This document shows positions 24,926-35,929 of a stretch of 64,000 bases of DNA, piece by piece (within the stretch, counting starts at the first letter, position 1; every line of letters starts with the position of its first letter). The DNA lies in assembly GCF_020169335.1 (NCBI RefSeq), contig NZ_JAIEZN010000001.1:1691426-1755425 (forward strand), in the 5' to 3' direction. Source of the stretch: Devosia aquimaris (GTDB lineage Bacteria > Pseudomonadota > Alphaproteobacteria > Rhizobiales > Devosiaceae). Under the pieces are notes generated by a model. It made no database searches. It had not been told where the DNA came from and worked only from the letters and a program-made list of their open reading frames with translations. The position numbers and the translations under genes are program-made.

Positions 24926-26276
24926 GGCACCGGCGGCGGTCGCGTCGACGAGCATCAGCATACCGGACCGCATCCTCACCATTGTGGTGGTGCTGGGCTA
25001 TATCGTGCTGCAGATCGCGCTGGCCGTCGCACATGATCCCTGGCGCGATGAGGCACAGGCCTGGCTTTGGGCGCAGGCCCTGTCGACGCCCATGGAGTTC
25101 TTCGCCATACCCGGCGAGGGGCACCCTCCGCTGTGGTACTGGCTGTTGCGCGGGCTCTCGCTGGTCACCGATTTCAGCCACGCGCGCTATTTGTCGACGG
25201 GCGTCGCCATTCTCAACGCGATCCTGCTCGCCCGTCTGCTCCGGGGCGAACTGCTGCTATTGATCGTGCTGCTGTTCTCCCATGTCGTGGCGCAATCCTG
25301 GGGCCACAACTTCCGCCCCTATGGCCTCGTGCTCACCGCCATGCTGGTGGCCATGCTGCTGCAGCGCCACGGCCGCCCGGTGGTGGCCACCTGGGTGATG
25401 GCCTTGTCCTGTGGGCTGCATTTCTTTGCCGGATTTCTGTTCGGTTTCTGGCTGCTGCACCAGCTCCGTCGCGGCACCCGGCTCACTGCCCTGGTGGGCC
25501 CGGCCCTGCTCGGCATGCTGTTTGGCATCAGCGCCCTGATCTCGGGCATGGGCAACCCCGAAAGCGCCCCGGCGAGCACAGGTGCACTCAAGCTGATCGG
25601 CTTCAACCTGGCCTGGCCCCTGACCTGGCCGGAATTGCGCATCTGGCCAGCTGCTGTGCTGACAATCGCCCTGCTCTGCTATGGCCTGTGGCGCGACAAG
25701 TTCACCCTGGTGTCCCTGCTCGCCCTCACCACCACATTCGCGATTGGCTCCGCGCTGGTTTACGGCCAGTCGCCCTGGCACTCGGCCTTTATGATGATGC
25801 TGGCTGTCATGGCCTTTCTCTTGGCTGGATCTGCGGCCCGCCGCTGGGTGCTGGTGGTCCTGCTACTGCCGCAACTGGCAGCTGGTGTTATCGTATCAAC
25901 CGTCCGTCTGAACGATCCGAACTGGAACAAGCCTGACCTCTACGCGGTGATCGCCGCTGACGCCGGCCCCGGCTTTGACCCTTCGCGCCAGCTCATCGGC
26001 TGGCAGGATTTCAACCTCTCCACTGCAGCCGCCATCCATGGGATCACCTATATCAGCGGCAACAATGGCGAGCTTCTCGGCCCGGTCGATTGGCGCAAGC
26101 GCAAGGAATATGCGGTCGATGCGGTGCTGACCAACACCCCCACGCCCTATTGGCTGGTCTGCGGCAAATGTGCCCGCGCCCTGTCAGTGATCATGACCGC
26201 TGGCCTCCACCCGTCCCGGCTGGCCAGCACGGTCATTGCCGATGACGGCCCTCTCTCCGCCTATCGCATCGACTGA
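24903..26276 (+). CDS. GT-C-like polytopic membrane protein
   Basis: This protein of about 457 residues has roughly ten hydrophobic segments. After the first helix it has [14 protein letters not shown], the acidic first-loop motif typical of GT-C glycosyltransferases that use polyprenyl-phosphate sugars. [14 protein letters not shown] follows in the same loop. The C-terminus has a soluble extracytoplasmic tail of about 130 residues with two cysteines (VCGKCARA). The likely start is TTG at 24903, overlapping the previous gene by 23 bp; no ATG fits the first helix. Transfer of a sugar to a membrane or surface acceptor is inferred from fold and context. Confidence 0.68.
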   Translation: MSPAASPEAPAAVASTSISIPDRILTIVVVLGYIVLQIALAVAHDPWRDEAQAWLWAQALSTPMEFFAIPGEGHPPLWYWLLRGLSLVTDFSHARYLSTGVAILNAILLARLLRGELLLLIVLLFSHVVAQSWGHNFRPYGLVLTAMLVAMLLQRHGRPVVATWVMALSCGLHFFAGFLFGFWLLHQLRRGTRLTALVGPALLGMLFGISALISGMGNPESAPASTGALKLIGFNLAWPLTWPELRIWPAAVLTIALLCYGLWRDKFTLVSLLALTTTFAIGSALVYGQSPWHSAFMMMLAVMAFLLAGSAARRWVLVVLLLPQLAAGVIVSTVRLNDPNWNKPDLYAVIAADAGPGFDPSRQLIGWQDFNLSTAAAIHGITYISGNNGELLGPVDWRKRKEYAVDAVLTNTPTPYWLVCGKCARALSVIMTAGLHPSRLASTVIADDGPLSAYRID

Positions 26277-26406
26277 CGCAAACCCGATGTCGCCATTAGT
26301 CCGACGCTTACCATAGGCCGAGATCGCGCTTTTCTGCGGCGGCCCGTTATCCAGATGGCAGGCAAGGCCAGCTAGGCTCACGCCCGAGTGCAGGGAGTGC
26401 AGCATC

Positions 26407-27480
26407 ATGAGCGATCAACGCGAGCGTATGGCCTGGGTGGACATGGCCAAGGGGCTTTCCATCTTTCTGGTGGTGATGATGTACGCCGCGTCGAGCGTGG
26501 GCGAGGATACCGGCGGTGTCGGCGCCTTCCACTGGGCCATTGCCTTTGCCACCCCCTTCCGCATGCCCGAGTTCTTCATGATCTCGGGCCTGTTCCTGTC
26601 CCGCGTCATCGACCGCCCCTGGCCAGCCTTCGCTGACCGTCGCGTGGTGCACTACCTCTATTTCTATGCCCTTTGGGCCGTGATCCACATCGTGTTCAAG
26701 GTGGGCCTGCTCTTCGCCGATCCGCTCGGCGCGCTTGAGCAACTCGCCTGGGCCGTGGTGCAACCCTATGGCGTGCTCTGGTTCATCTACCTGCTGGCCG
26801 TGGTCGGCGCCGTCGCCAAGCTGATGCACAGCCTCAAGGCCCCGGTCTGGGCCGTGTTCGGCGTGGGGGCGATCCTGCAGATGTCCGCCGTCCACACCGG
26901 CAGCTATCTCGTCGACCAGTTCGCTGCCTATTTTGTCTTCTTCTATGCCGGCTATGTGCTGGCCCCGATGCTGTTCCGCCTGGCCGGCTGGGCCATCTAT
27001 CATCCCCTCCCGGCCGTGATCGGCCTGGCCGTCTGGGCCGCCGCCAATGCGGCGCTCGTCTTCTCGCCTGGCTTTGCCATGCACCCCATTCACCCGCAGA
27101 TGGGTCTTGCCGGCCTGCCCGGCGTGCATCTGCTGCTCGCCCTCATCGGCACGGCGGCGCTCTGCACCATTGCCGCCCTGCTCACCCGCCTGCCCGTCAT
27201 GGATTGGCTGCGCTGGATGGGCAGCAAGTCGCTGGTGGTCTATGTCGCCTTTGTATTGCCCATGGGCATCGCCCGCACGCTGCTGATCAAGCTGGGTTTG
27301 ATCGAGCCTACCGTGCTGACCCTGGCCATCATGGTCATCGCCATTGTCTCCCCGCTGGTGCTCTATTGGCTGGTGCAGCGCACCGGCATCGGTCGCTTCC
27401 TGTTCGAGCGGCCGGACTGGGCACATCTGCCCGGCACGGCCCGTCCGCACACTGGCACGGTGCCCTCGGCCGCCGAGTAA
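26407..27480 (+). CDS. Acyltransferase-3-like integral membrane protein, catalytic His replaced
   Basis: This 357-residue protein has about ten membrane helices in the acyltransferase-3 arrangement. It opens with [22 protein letters not shown]. In the family this helix normally carries a basic residue followed ten residues later by the essential histidine (K/R-x10-H, usually LVV-x-GH or MMH). Here K15 is kept but position 26 is Tyr. FFMISGLF in helix 2 is typical. Such proteins O-acylate surface sugars or lipids. The ATG at 26407 lies 130 bp past the GT-C-like gene. Either it is inactive, works differently, or belongs to a Tyr-type subfamily. Confidence 0.78.
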   Translation: MSDQRERMAWVDMAKGLSIFLVVMMYAASSVGEDTGGVGAFHWAIAFATPFRMPEFFMISGLFLSRVIDRPWPAFADRRVVHYLYFYALWAVIHIVFKVGLLFADPLGALEQLAWAVVQPYGVLWFIYLLAVVGAVAKLMHSLKAPVWAVFGVGAILQMSAVHTGSYLVDQFAAYFVFFYAGYVLAPMLFRLAGWAIYHPLPAVIGLAVWAAANAALVFSPGFAMHPIHPQMGLAGLPGVHLLLALIGTAALCTIAALLTRLPVMDWLRWMGSKSLVVYVAFVLPMGIARTLLIKLGLIEPTVLTLAIMVIAIVSPLVLYWLVQRTGIGRFLFERPDWAHLPGTARPHTGTVPSAAE

Positions 27481-27492
27481 TCCTGCTCACGC

Positions 27493-27538
27493 GGCGCAAG
27501 GCCGGGAAAGGGCCATCTCGGCCCTTGCCTTTTGCGCC
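27493..27538 (+). terminator. Complex stem-loop between acyltransferase gene and purQ
   Basis: Outer arms GGCGCAAGGC / GCCTTTTGCGCC enclose an inner GGGCC-ATCTC-GGCCC stem, 12 bp after the acyltransferase stop and about 50 bp before purQ. It could end the surface cassette or act as leader structure for purQ; T-rich sequence lies inside the 3' arm. Confidence 0.45.
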
Positions 27539-27589
27539 AAGACTCACCAAAAGAGCCTCGCAACACCCGACATCAGCGAGGACAAGCCG

Positions 27590-28258
27590 ATGAAATCCGC
27601 CGTCATCGTGTTCCCCGGACTCAACCGTGACCGCGACATGATCGCGGCCCTGACCAAGGTGTCCGGCACCGCCCCGGCCATTGTCTGGCACCAGGACGAC
27701 GCGGTGCCCGATGTCGATCTCATCGTCATTCCCGGCGGCTTCTCCTATGGCGACTATCTGCGTTGCGGCGCCATTGCCGCGCGCTCGCCCATCATGGACA
27801 TCGTGCGCGCCCGTGCCGCTGCCGGCGTCAAGGTGCTGGGCGTCTGCAACGGCTTCCAGATCCTGATCGAAGCCGGCCTGCTGCCCGGCGCGCTGATGCG
27901 CAATAATTCGCTCAAATTCGTCTGCCGCGAGGTCAAGCTCGAGGTCGTCAACGCCGCCACCGAATTCACCCGCGGCTACACGCAGGGGCAGATCATCCGC
28001 TGCCCCGTCGCCCACCATGACGGCAACTATTTCGCCGATGCCGACACGCTCGCCCGCCTCGAAGGCGATGGTCGCGTCGCCTTCCGCTATGCCGAGGGCA
28101 CCAACCCCAATGGCTCGATCAACGACATCGCCGGCATCTTCAACGAAAACAAGAATGTGCTCGGCCTGATGCCGCATCCGGAAAACCTCATCGAGGCCGC
28201 CCATGGCGGCGACGACGGACGAGCGCTGTTCTCGGGGCTGCTGGGCGCCGCGGCCTGA
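27590..28258 (+). CDS. purQ: Phosphoribosylformylglycinamidine synthase subunit PurQ
   Basis: This 222-residue class I glutamine amidotransferase supplies ammonia to PurL. The nucleophile cysteine is C86 in LGVCNGFQ; the histidine of the triad lies in [15 protein letters not shown] and [16 protein letters not shown] are PurQ-specific. The ATG at 27590 gives the standard length; the upstream in-frame codon at 27344 falls inside the acyltransferase gene and is rejected. It acts with PurS (4.9 kb upstream) and PurL (1.2 kb downstream). The next gene starts 1 bp after its stop. Confidence 0.95.
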   Translation: MKSAVIVFPGLNRDRDMIAALTKVSGTAPAIVWHQDDAVPDVDLIVIPGGFSYGDYLRCGAIAARSPIMDIVRARAAAGVKVLGVCNGFQILIEAGLLPGALMRNNSLKFVCREVKLEVVNAATEFTRGYTQGQIIRCPVAHHDGNYFADADTLARLEGDGRVAFRYAEGTNPNGSINDIAGIFNENKNVLGLMPHPENLIEAAHGGDDGRALFSGLLGAAA

Positions 28259-28259
28259 G

Positions 28260-28901
28260 ATGAACCCGCGCCGCCTGCTCACCCATTTGGGACTGCTGTG
28301 TGGCGCTGGCGGGCTGGTGCTGCAATTTTGCCTGTCGATCCCCGCCTATCTGGCGGCCGGCCGCGACCTTCCGGGCGCCCTGGGCACGTTCTTTGCCTAT
28401 TACACCATCCTCACCAATATCGTGCTGGTGCTGATTTACCTCTCCGAAATCGTGCCGGCGCGCGGGCTCGATCTGTTCCGCCTGCCCCAGCTGCGCGGCA
28501 TGATGGCCGCCTGCATCACCCTGGTCGGCCTCTACGTCTACTTCGTGCTGCGCTATCTGACGGCGCTCGACGGCCTGTTCCTGGTCGCCGACAATCTGCT
28601 GCACTATGTCTGCCCGCTGCTCTATCTCATGTGGTGGCTGGCCGGCGTGCGCCACGGTCAAATGCGCTGGTCGCAGCTGCCGGTCATGCTGGTGCCGACC
28701 CTGATCTACTTCGCCTATGTCATGGCACGCGGCGTCTGGGTGCAGGAATATCCCTATCCCATCCTCAACGCCGTCAAGCTGGGTTATGCTGGCGTCCTGC
28801 TCAACGCCGCCGGCATGACGCTGGCGCTGGCAGGCCTGCTCGCTCTGGTGATCGGTCTCGATCAGCTGATTGCGCGCCAACAAGGGGGTGCCCATGACTG
28901 A
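28260..28901 (+). CDS. Pr6Pr family membrane protein
   Basis: This 213-residue protein has six or seven hydrophobic helices. The Pr6Pr/FAR-17a-AIG1-like pattern includes GTFFAYYTILTNIVLVLIY in helix 2, a YFVLRYL segment, NLLHYVCPLLYLMWWL and a late IYFAYVMARG. Eukaryotic relatives (AIG1/ADTRP) are threonine hydrolases of lipid esters; the bacterial role is unknown. A histidine and threonine in the NLLHY and YTILTN helices would suit such chemistry. It begins 1 bp after purQ and overlaps the following DJ-1-like gene by 8 bp, so it is part of the purQ-purL transcript. Confidence 0.8.
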   Translation: MNPRRLLTHLGLLCGAGGLVLQFCLSIPAYLAAGRDLPGALGTFFAYYTILTNIVLVLIYLSEIVPARGLDLFRLPQLRGMMAACITLVGLYVYFVLRYLTALDGLFLVADNLLHYVCPLLYLMWWLAGVRHGQMRWSQLPVMLVPTLIYFAYVMARGVWVQEYPYPILNAVKLGYAGVLLNAAGMTLALAGLLALVIGLDQLIARQQGGAHD

Positions 28902-29495
28902 ACATCGCATGACCCTGGCCATCATCCTCTTCCCCGATGTGGAGGAGCTTGATTTCGTTGGCCCCTGGGAGGTTTTCACCATGGCCCGCGCCCTGGGCGC
29001 CGCCATCGATGTCTTCACCGTCGGCTGGCGCGAGCGCGAGATCACCTGCGCCAAGGGCCTGCGCGTCACCGCGGACTTCGCCTGGGTCGACCGGCCCGAG
29101 GCCGATGTCGTTCTGATTCCTGGCGGCCGCGGCACCCGCGTGCTGGCGCAGGATGACGCCTTCAACGACGAGATCCGCGCCTACCTGGCTGCTGCCAAGT
29201 GGCAGACCTCGGTGTGCACCGGCTCGGCTCTTCTGGCGCGCGCCGGCTTCCTCGAAGGCCGCCAGGCCACCACCAATCGTGGCGCGCTCGACTTCCTGCG
29301 CGCCCATGCGCCACACACCTATATTCTCAACCAGCGCTTTGTGCACGACGGCAACGTCGTCACCTCCGCCGGCGTATCCGCCGGCATCGACATGTCCCTG
29401 TGGCTGCTCGGCCACCTCTTCGGCGAGGACATGGCCCGTTCGACCCAGACGCACATGGAATATTTTCCAGAGCCGCCCTACGGAAACCCTGTTTG

Positions 29496-29496
<1 letters not shown>
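28894..29496 (+). CDS. DJ-1/PfpI family protein (isonitrile-hydratase-like)
   Basis: This 200-residue protein has the DJ-1/PfpI fold with nucleophile-elbow cysteine C108 in [11 protein letters not shown]. The upstream acidic [11 protein letters not shown] and the following [14 protein letters not shown] resemble isonitrile hydratase (InhA) and the N-terminal halves of GATase1-like AraC regulators. No DNA-binding domain is fused. I chose the ATG at 28894, after AAGGGGGTG, over 28870. It overlaps the Pr6Pr gene by 8 bp, and its stop overlaps the purL start (TGATG). The substrate is unknown. Confidence 0.85.
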
Positions 29497-31730
<2,234 letters not shown>

Positions 31731-31805
31731 TTCAGCTTCCGCCTTATGATCGCCGCTCTTTGGAGTGTTCTCATTCCGGGGAGCGGCAAACGACTGGAGA
31801 CGACA

Positions 31806-32369
31806 ATGAACCTGAAACCGGCAATGGGCTGCCTGGCAGCCATCACTCTGTTTTGTATGCCGGTGGCAGCTCAGGAGCAGACCGTCAATATCACCGGCTC
31901 GCCGCTGCCCGATCAGCCCTATACGCTGATCTACCCGGCCCCCATGCTGGCAACGGCCCAGGCGGGCGGCCCGCTGACCATCAACCACCCCGATATTCCG
32001 TTGCAGTGCATCCTGACCGTGGTGCCCGCCGATGATGCCGGCTGGACCGCTGAAGGCGCCCTCGCCGCCCTCGACGATGCCGCCGTCACCCAGGGCTGGT
32101 CGGCCACCCTCCCCGGCTTTGCGCTGACCAACAAGGCCGTGACCCAGTACCAGAGCAATCCGGCCCTGATGTACGAGGGCACCAGCACCGATTCGCCCCA
32201 GGGCGTGCCGCTGACGGTGGTGCACACCGAAACCGTGGCGGACGGCAACGGCTATACCATCGACTGCATCTACGCCACCGAGGCCGCCGCCAACGCCCGG
32301 CCGATCGTGGATTACGTGCTGGCCAACTTCTCCACCCAGCAGGACGCCGAGCCCATCGCCGCGCAATAG
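31806..32369 (+). CDS. Secreted hypothetical protein
   Basis: This 187-residue protein has a signal peptide (1-23, ending PVAA-QE). The mature part is of mixed beta composition, with one pair of cysteines (PLQCILTVVP and IDCIYATEA), probably oxidised in the periplasm. I chose the ATG at 31806 because CTGGAGA precedes it and the signal peptide begins there, rather than the upstream in-frame codon at 31746. I do not recognise the family. It lies 75 bp after purL and before bolA on the same strand. Confidence 0.65.
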   Translation: MNLKPAMGCLAAITLFCMPVAAQEQTVNITGSPLPDQPYTLIYPAPMLATAQAGGPLTINHPDIPLQCILTVVPADDAGWTAEGALAALDDAAVTQGWSATLPGFALTNKAVTQYQSNPALMYEGTSTDSPQGVPLTVVHTETVADGNGYTIDCIYATEAAANARPIVDYVLANFSTQQDAEPIAAQ

Positions 32370-32455
32370 CGCCCGGCGATATTGAAGGCCACTGCCTCGC
32401 ATGCCATATCATGAGCCGTGTCGGCACTTGGCCGGCGGCGACAAGGAGATGAGCC

Positions 32456-32689
32456 ATGCCCATGGATGCCAGCGAAATCGAACGCCGGATCAAGGCGGCC
32501 CTGCCGGACGCCAATATCGAGATTCGCGACCTGGCCGGTGACGGCGATCACTATGCCGCCACCGTGGTTTCCGAGCAGTTTCGCGGCAAATCCCGTGTGC
32601 AGCAGCACCAGCTCGTCTATGCCGCACTCAAGGGCGACATGGGCGGCGCCCTGCACGCGCTGGCGCTGCAGACCAGCGCGCCCGAATAG
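32456..32689 (+). CDS. BolA/IbaG family protein
   Basis: This 77-residue protein has the BolA class II KH-like fold pattern: ERRIKAALPDANIEIRDLAGDGDHYAATVVSEQF, followed by the V..Q.LVYAAL.G.M..ALHALAL region. The conserved C-terminal histidine is in LHALALQT. BolA proteins bind monothiol glutaredoxins through a shared [2Fe-2S] cluster in iron-sulfur trafficking. The cognate CGFS glutaredoxin is encoded 1.5 kb downstream, with three unrelated genes between. AAGGAG precedes the ATG. Confidence 0.92.
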   Translation: MPMDASEIERRIKAALPDANIEIRDLAGDGDHYAATVVSEQFRGKSRVQQHQLVYAALKGDMGGALHALALQTSAPE

Positions 32690-32699
32690 CATCCGACCG

Positions 32700-33026
32700 A
32701 TGAGCGCGTTGCGCGACTCGCTGGACCTGATCCGCCTGGTCAAACCCGAGGCCGGCACCACCGCCCTTGACCACGAGATCGCCGCCGAACGCGCCTCCTC
32801 GCTCGGCGCCGCAGAAAAGCGCGTCATCGCGGCCATCGCCGCCCTCAGCGCTCCCGGCGGCGATGCCGAGCCCGCTTTGGCTACGGCGCGCAAGGTAGTG
32901 TGGGAATATTTCGTGCAACGCGAACTGGTCGGTTTTCGCCGTCACACAGACGTGATTCAGGCGCTCAATATTCCGCCCCAAGTCCTTGTCGGGCTTGGCG
33001 CAATGTCGGCAAAGCCCAGGACGTGA
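32700..33026 (+). CDS. DUF6665 family hypothetical protein
   Basis: This 108-residue, mainly helical protein has the DUF6665 pattern: ALDHEIAAERASSLGAAEKRV in the first half, and VWEYFVQRELVGFRRHTDVIQALNIPP...LGAM near the end. The family is common in Rhizobiales and uncharacterised. Its ATG is 10 bp after bolA and its stop overlaps the GTG start of the HIT gene (GTGA), so it is coupled to both. No signal or membrane segment is seen. Confidence 0.72.
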   Translation: MSALRDSLDLIRLVKPEAGTTALDHEIAAERASSLGAAEKRVIAAIAALSAPGGDAEPALATARKVVWEYFVQRELVGFRRHTDVIQALNIPPQVLVGLGAMSAKPRT

Positions 33027-33418
33027 GCACCGTCGAACCAGGCTGCCGTTTCTGCCTCGCCAATGCGCTGCTGATTGATAAACCCATTTTCCAGTCCGAT
33101 GCCTTCTACATGCTGGGCAGCATCGATCCGATGGTGCCGATAGCCGGCATGGTCATTCCCCGCCGCCACAGCCAGACGCCTTTCGAGTTCACGGACGCTG
33201 AATGGTCCGCCTTTGGCGCGGCACTGGCGATGGCCAAGAACCACTTCGCCAGCCACGATCCGGATGGCTTTTCACTGGGATGGAATGTCGGCGCCGTGGC
33301 CGGACAGCACGTCTTTCACGCCCACCTTCACATCATCCCGCGCTTCAAGGGCGAACCCAACGCCGGCGTGGGCATTCGTCGCATAATGCGGACGCCAGAT
33401 TGGAAACCCGACGCATGA
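33023..33418 (+). CDS. HIT family protein
   Basis: This 131-residue histidine-triad protein has the signature HVFHAHLHIIPR (H-x-H-x-H). An upstream CxxC-like start (CRFCLAN) resembles the zinc site of some HIT enzymes. HIT proteins hydrolyse or transfer nucleotidyl groups, typically from AMP-lysine, Ap4A or GDP-sugar substrates. It has a GTG start at 33023 overlapping the DUF6665 stop; upstream in-frame codons at 32900 lie inside that gene. The stop overlaps the start of the HAD gene by 4 bp. Confidence 0.9.
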   Translation: MSTVEPGCRFCLANALLIDKPIFQSDAFYMLGSIDPMVPIAGMVIPRRHSQTPFEFTDAEWSAFGAALAMAKNHFASHDPDGFSLGWNVGAVAGQHVFHAHLHIIPRFKGEPNAGVGIRRIMRTPDWKPDA

Positions 33419-34044
33419 CCCGTTCCGTCTTTTTCGATGTCGATGGCGTGCTGGTGCACGGCATCCATCACAATCCCGATCGAGCCCGCCGCTGGGATGC
33501 AAATCTTGAAGCCGATATGGGCGTCGATCCCCGGCGCTTCACCGAAGAGTTCATCTTCGACATCTTCGTCAAAAAGGTCGTCACCGGGCAGATGTCGGTG
33601 ATCGAAGCTCTGGAAAAGCGCCTGCCATCACTGGGCTATCGCGGCTCTCCCATGGTCTTTCACCACTATTGGCTCGAGCGCGACAGCGTGCTCAACCAGC
33701 CCCTGCTCGAGGTCATCGCGCGCCTGCGCGCCCAGGGCGACATCAGGCTCTATATCGCCACCAACCAGGAGCATCTGCGCGCCAGCTGGCTCTGGTCCCA
33801 CTGTGGCCTCTCACAGCTGTTTGATGACATGTTTCACTCCGCCCGCGTCGGCGTGCGCAAGCCCGATCCGGCCTATTTCGCCTTCATTGCCGATCGCATC
33901 GGCCCGCAGGCCGAACCGCCGCTGTTCTTTGATGATACGCCCAAGGTCATCGACGGCGCCCGCGCCGCCGGCTGGGAGGCCGTGTTGTTCGACACCACCG
34001 AGGATTGCACCAGTCATCCCTGGATCTCCGCGCGCCTCGCCTGA
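33415..34044 (+). CDS. HAD family hydrolase
   Basis: This 209-residue phosphatase-like protein has all four HAD motifs in order: DVDGV (nucleophile D8, acid D10), a threonine in IATNQE, a lysine in VGVRKPDP and FFDDTPK. A helical cap of about 75 residues sits after motif I, as in subclass IA enzymes such as phosphoglycolate phosphatases and haloacid dehalogenases. It overlaps the HIT gene by 4 bp. The substrate is unknown. It is the third interposed gene between bolA and grxD. Confidence 0.88.
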   Translation: MTRSVFFDVDGVLVHGIHHNPDRARRWDANLEADMGVDPRRFTEEFIFDIFVKKVVTGQMSVIEALEKRLPSLGYRGSPMVFHHYWLERDSVLNQPLLEVIARLRAQGDIRLYIATNQEHLRASWLWSHCGLSQLFDDMFHSARVGVRKPDPAYFAFIADRIGPQAEPPLFFDDTPKVIDGARAAGWEAVLFDTTEDCTSHPWISARLA

Positions 34045-34151
34045 CGCATGCCATCATCGCGCTGGGCTGATCTCGACAGCGCCCTTGTCCTGCCCTATCT
34101 AAGGCGCACCGTACACCGGCCCTTGAACCCGGCTAGCAAGAGGTTTGATCC

Positions 34152-34487
34152 ATGACCGACATCAATGCCTTCATCGACGACAAGGTGAAGAACAACAACA
34201 TCTTCCTGTTCATGAAAGGCTCGCCGGATTTTCCGCAGTGCGGCTTTTCCGGCCAGGTCGTCCAGATCCTGAACTATCTCGGCGTCGACTATGACAGCGC
34301 CAATGTGCTGGAAAGCGCAGAACTGCGCGACGGCATCAAGACCTATACCAATTGGCCGACCATTCCTCAGCTCTACGTCAAGGGCGAGTTCGTCGGCGGC
34401 GCCGATATCGTGCGCGAGATGTTCCAGTCCGGTGAGCTGCAGACGCATCTGCAGAATGCCGGCATCGCGGTCAAGCAGTCCGCCTGA
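34152..34487 (+). CDS. grxD: Monothiol glutaredoxin, Grx4 family
   Basis: This 111-residue monothiol glutaredoxin has the CGFS active site in PDFPQCGFSGQVVQIL. KGSP (the Lys that contacts glutathione), WPTIPQLYVKGEFVGGADI and a normal C-terminus follow. It binds a [2Fe-2S] cluster with glutathione and passes it to targets, alone or with BolA. It is separated by 107 bp from the HAD gene. A terminator follows within the 3' end of the convergent acetyltransferase gene. Confidence 0.95.
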   Translation: MTDINAFIDDKVKNNNIFLFMKGSPDFPQCGFSGQVVQILNYLGVDYDSANVLESAELRDGIKTYTNWPTIPQLYVKGEFVGGADIVREMFQSGELQTHLQNAGIAVKQSA

Positions 34488-34506
34488 TCTGCCGATTCAT
34501 CGTCTC

Positions 34507-34537
34507 AAGGCCCTGCCCTAACCCGGCGGGGCCTTTT
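34507..34537 (+). terminator. Rho-independent terminator of grxD
   Basis: A stem AAGGCCC / GGGCCTT with a 15-nt loop is followed by TTTT, 20 bp past the grxD stop. It overlaps the last codons of the convergent GNAT gene. Confidence 0.65.
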
Positions 34538-35492
34538 GCATTCTGAGCCGTGCCAGGGCTGCTTCAAATCGCGGCGTATGGCGCAGATCGGCCATTGCCC
34601 AGTGTCCCGCCAGCCAGTCCGGCTCACCCTGCCACTCGCCGTCCACCAGCCGGTCCACAGCGGACAGGGCTCGTTCAGGGTCGGGCACCAGAGCCCAGGC
34701 GCATGCGGCATGAAAAGCCAGCCAGCCGATCTGGCTTGCGCCGGCATCGAAGTGTTCGGCCAGTTTGCGACATTGCCGGGCGGTGAGGTCACCGACATTT
34801 TCTGCCGGCAGCGACGCGCTATAGGCCAGAGTCTCGACCGGCGGCCCCAGCGCAAAGCGTCGCGCGAGAGCAATCGAGCCGCGATTGGACGCATGGCAAT
34901 GCCAGCCGACATTGGTCATCCCGGCGGCCTTGGCTGCATCCAGTACACGGGCGACCAAAAGTCTGGCGAGGTCCTGACGCCGGTGATCCGGGTGAACCCA
35001 GACGCCGATCTCGATTCGATCTCCGACGATCAGGTCCGGTCGGCAATGGCCCAACTCATGCGCACCATCCATCAGGGTCTGCCCAATGCCATCCGCATCC
35101 GTCACAAGCGTCAGCCCCGACGGAACCGGGGCCCCCTCGGCACAGGGCGCGAGGCGGAACAACAATCGGGGATGACCCACCATGAACGCATTGGGCAGTG
35201 CAGCGGGCGCGGCGCTCACCAGCCTGGGATCGACATGCAGATAGACCCAGTCATCGAGCAGATCCGCTATCTCCGCCGCTGCCGCAGGGTCGAGGGATGT
35301 GCCCAACAGATAGGTGCCTTCGGGCCCCTCAAGCACGGCCACGTTTGGCGCATCAAAGGCGTCGACCCAGATTCCGCCCTCCGCGGTTCCGGCAATCACC
35401 GCGGCAACGCTGCCATGAACCTCGGCCATGGGCGCAGCCAGCGCATGAAGGATCCCGAATTGGTCCGGCGCGAGGGCAATCACACAAGTCAC
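34518..35492 (-). CDS. GNAT family acetyltransferase with C-terminal extension
   Basis: This 324-residue protein has a central GNAT core: IGVWVHPDHRRQDLARLLVARVLDAAKAAG (acetyl-CoA loop) and WHCHASNRGSIALARRFAL. It is preceded by a domain of about 120 residues, EG..GTYLLG, YLHVDPRL, resembling the GNAT-like N-terminal half of FR47-type proteins. A C-terminal helical extension of about 90 residues ends it. No substrate is evident. It overlaps the upstream Dabb gene by 4 bp, so the two form a minus-strand operon. Confidence 0.7.
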   Translation of the reverse strand: MTCVIALAPDQFGILHALAAPMAEVHGSVAAVIAGTAEGGIWVDAFDAPNVAVLEGPEGTYLLGTSLDPAAAAEIADLLDDWVYLHVDPRLVSAAPAALPNAFMVGHPRLLFRLAPCAEGAPVPSGLTLVTDADGIGQTLMDGAHELGHCRPDLIVGDRIEIGVWVHPDHRRQDLARLLVARVLDAAKAAGMTNVGWHCHASNRGSIALARRFALGPPVETLAYSASLPAENVGDLTARQCRKLAEHFDAGASQIGWLAFHAACAWALVPDPERALSAVDRLVDGEWQGEPDWLAGHWAMADLRHTPRFEAALARLRMQKAPPG

Positions 35493-35776
35493 TCCGTCAC
35501 GATATCAGCGGCATGGCGCATGTCGCGCAGGGGCCGGACGCGGCGCGTGGCCTCGGCATAATTGGGATGGGCCTTGTAGGCGTCGAAGGCAGCCCGGTCG
35601 GCGAACTCGGCATAGACCACCACGTCGATGTCATTGCCATAGAGATCGACCTTGCTGTTGCGGCGGATCTCGAACACATCGCTGTGCGGGATCTCGCCGA
35701 GCAGCGACAGCCCCGCGCAGATCGCGTCGATCTTGTCGGGGGCGCTGGCGGTGAAGAGCACGATGTGGCGGATCAT
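35489..35776 (-). CDS. Dabb (stress-responsive A/B barrel) domain protein
   Basis: This 95-residue dimeric ferredoxin-like barrel protein begins MIRHIVLFTAS, where Dabb domains begin with a first strand H-x-V-x-F/L-K/T. DVVVYAEFADRAAFDAYKAHPNY follows, a highly characteristic block containing the HP motif. Members range from stress proteins to polyketide cyclases. Its stop overlaps the start of the GNAT gene (ATGA-type). It is divergent from the MFS gene at 35930. Confidence 0.87.
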   Translation of the reverse strand: MIRHIVLFTASAPDKIDAICAGLSLLGEIPHSDVFEIRRNSKVDLYGNDIDVVVYAEFADRAAFDAYKAHPNYAEATRRVRPLRDMRHAADIVTE

Positions 35777-35929
35777 GGCGACATTCCATTTGAGGCGTGC
35801 CGCCTTGTCCGGCCCCGTGACGCAACCGTCAACCCATCAGCGGCGTTGATGACCTCCATTCTGCTTTGTCGCTTTGCGTGATGATGTCGCAGGCGTAAAG
35901 ATCGACTTCCCCTGTCTGGATTCTGCGCC

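Noticed and set aside
27481-27589. Purine riboswitch ahead of purQ
   Set aside because: The stem-loop lacks a three-way junction with the conserved loop bases of purine aptamers; it looks like a terminator or simple leader.
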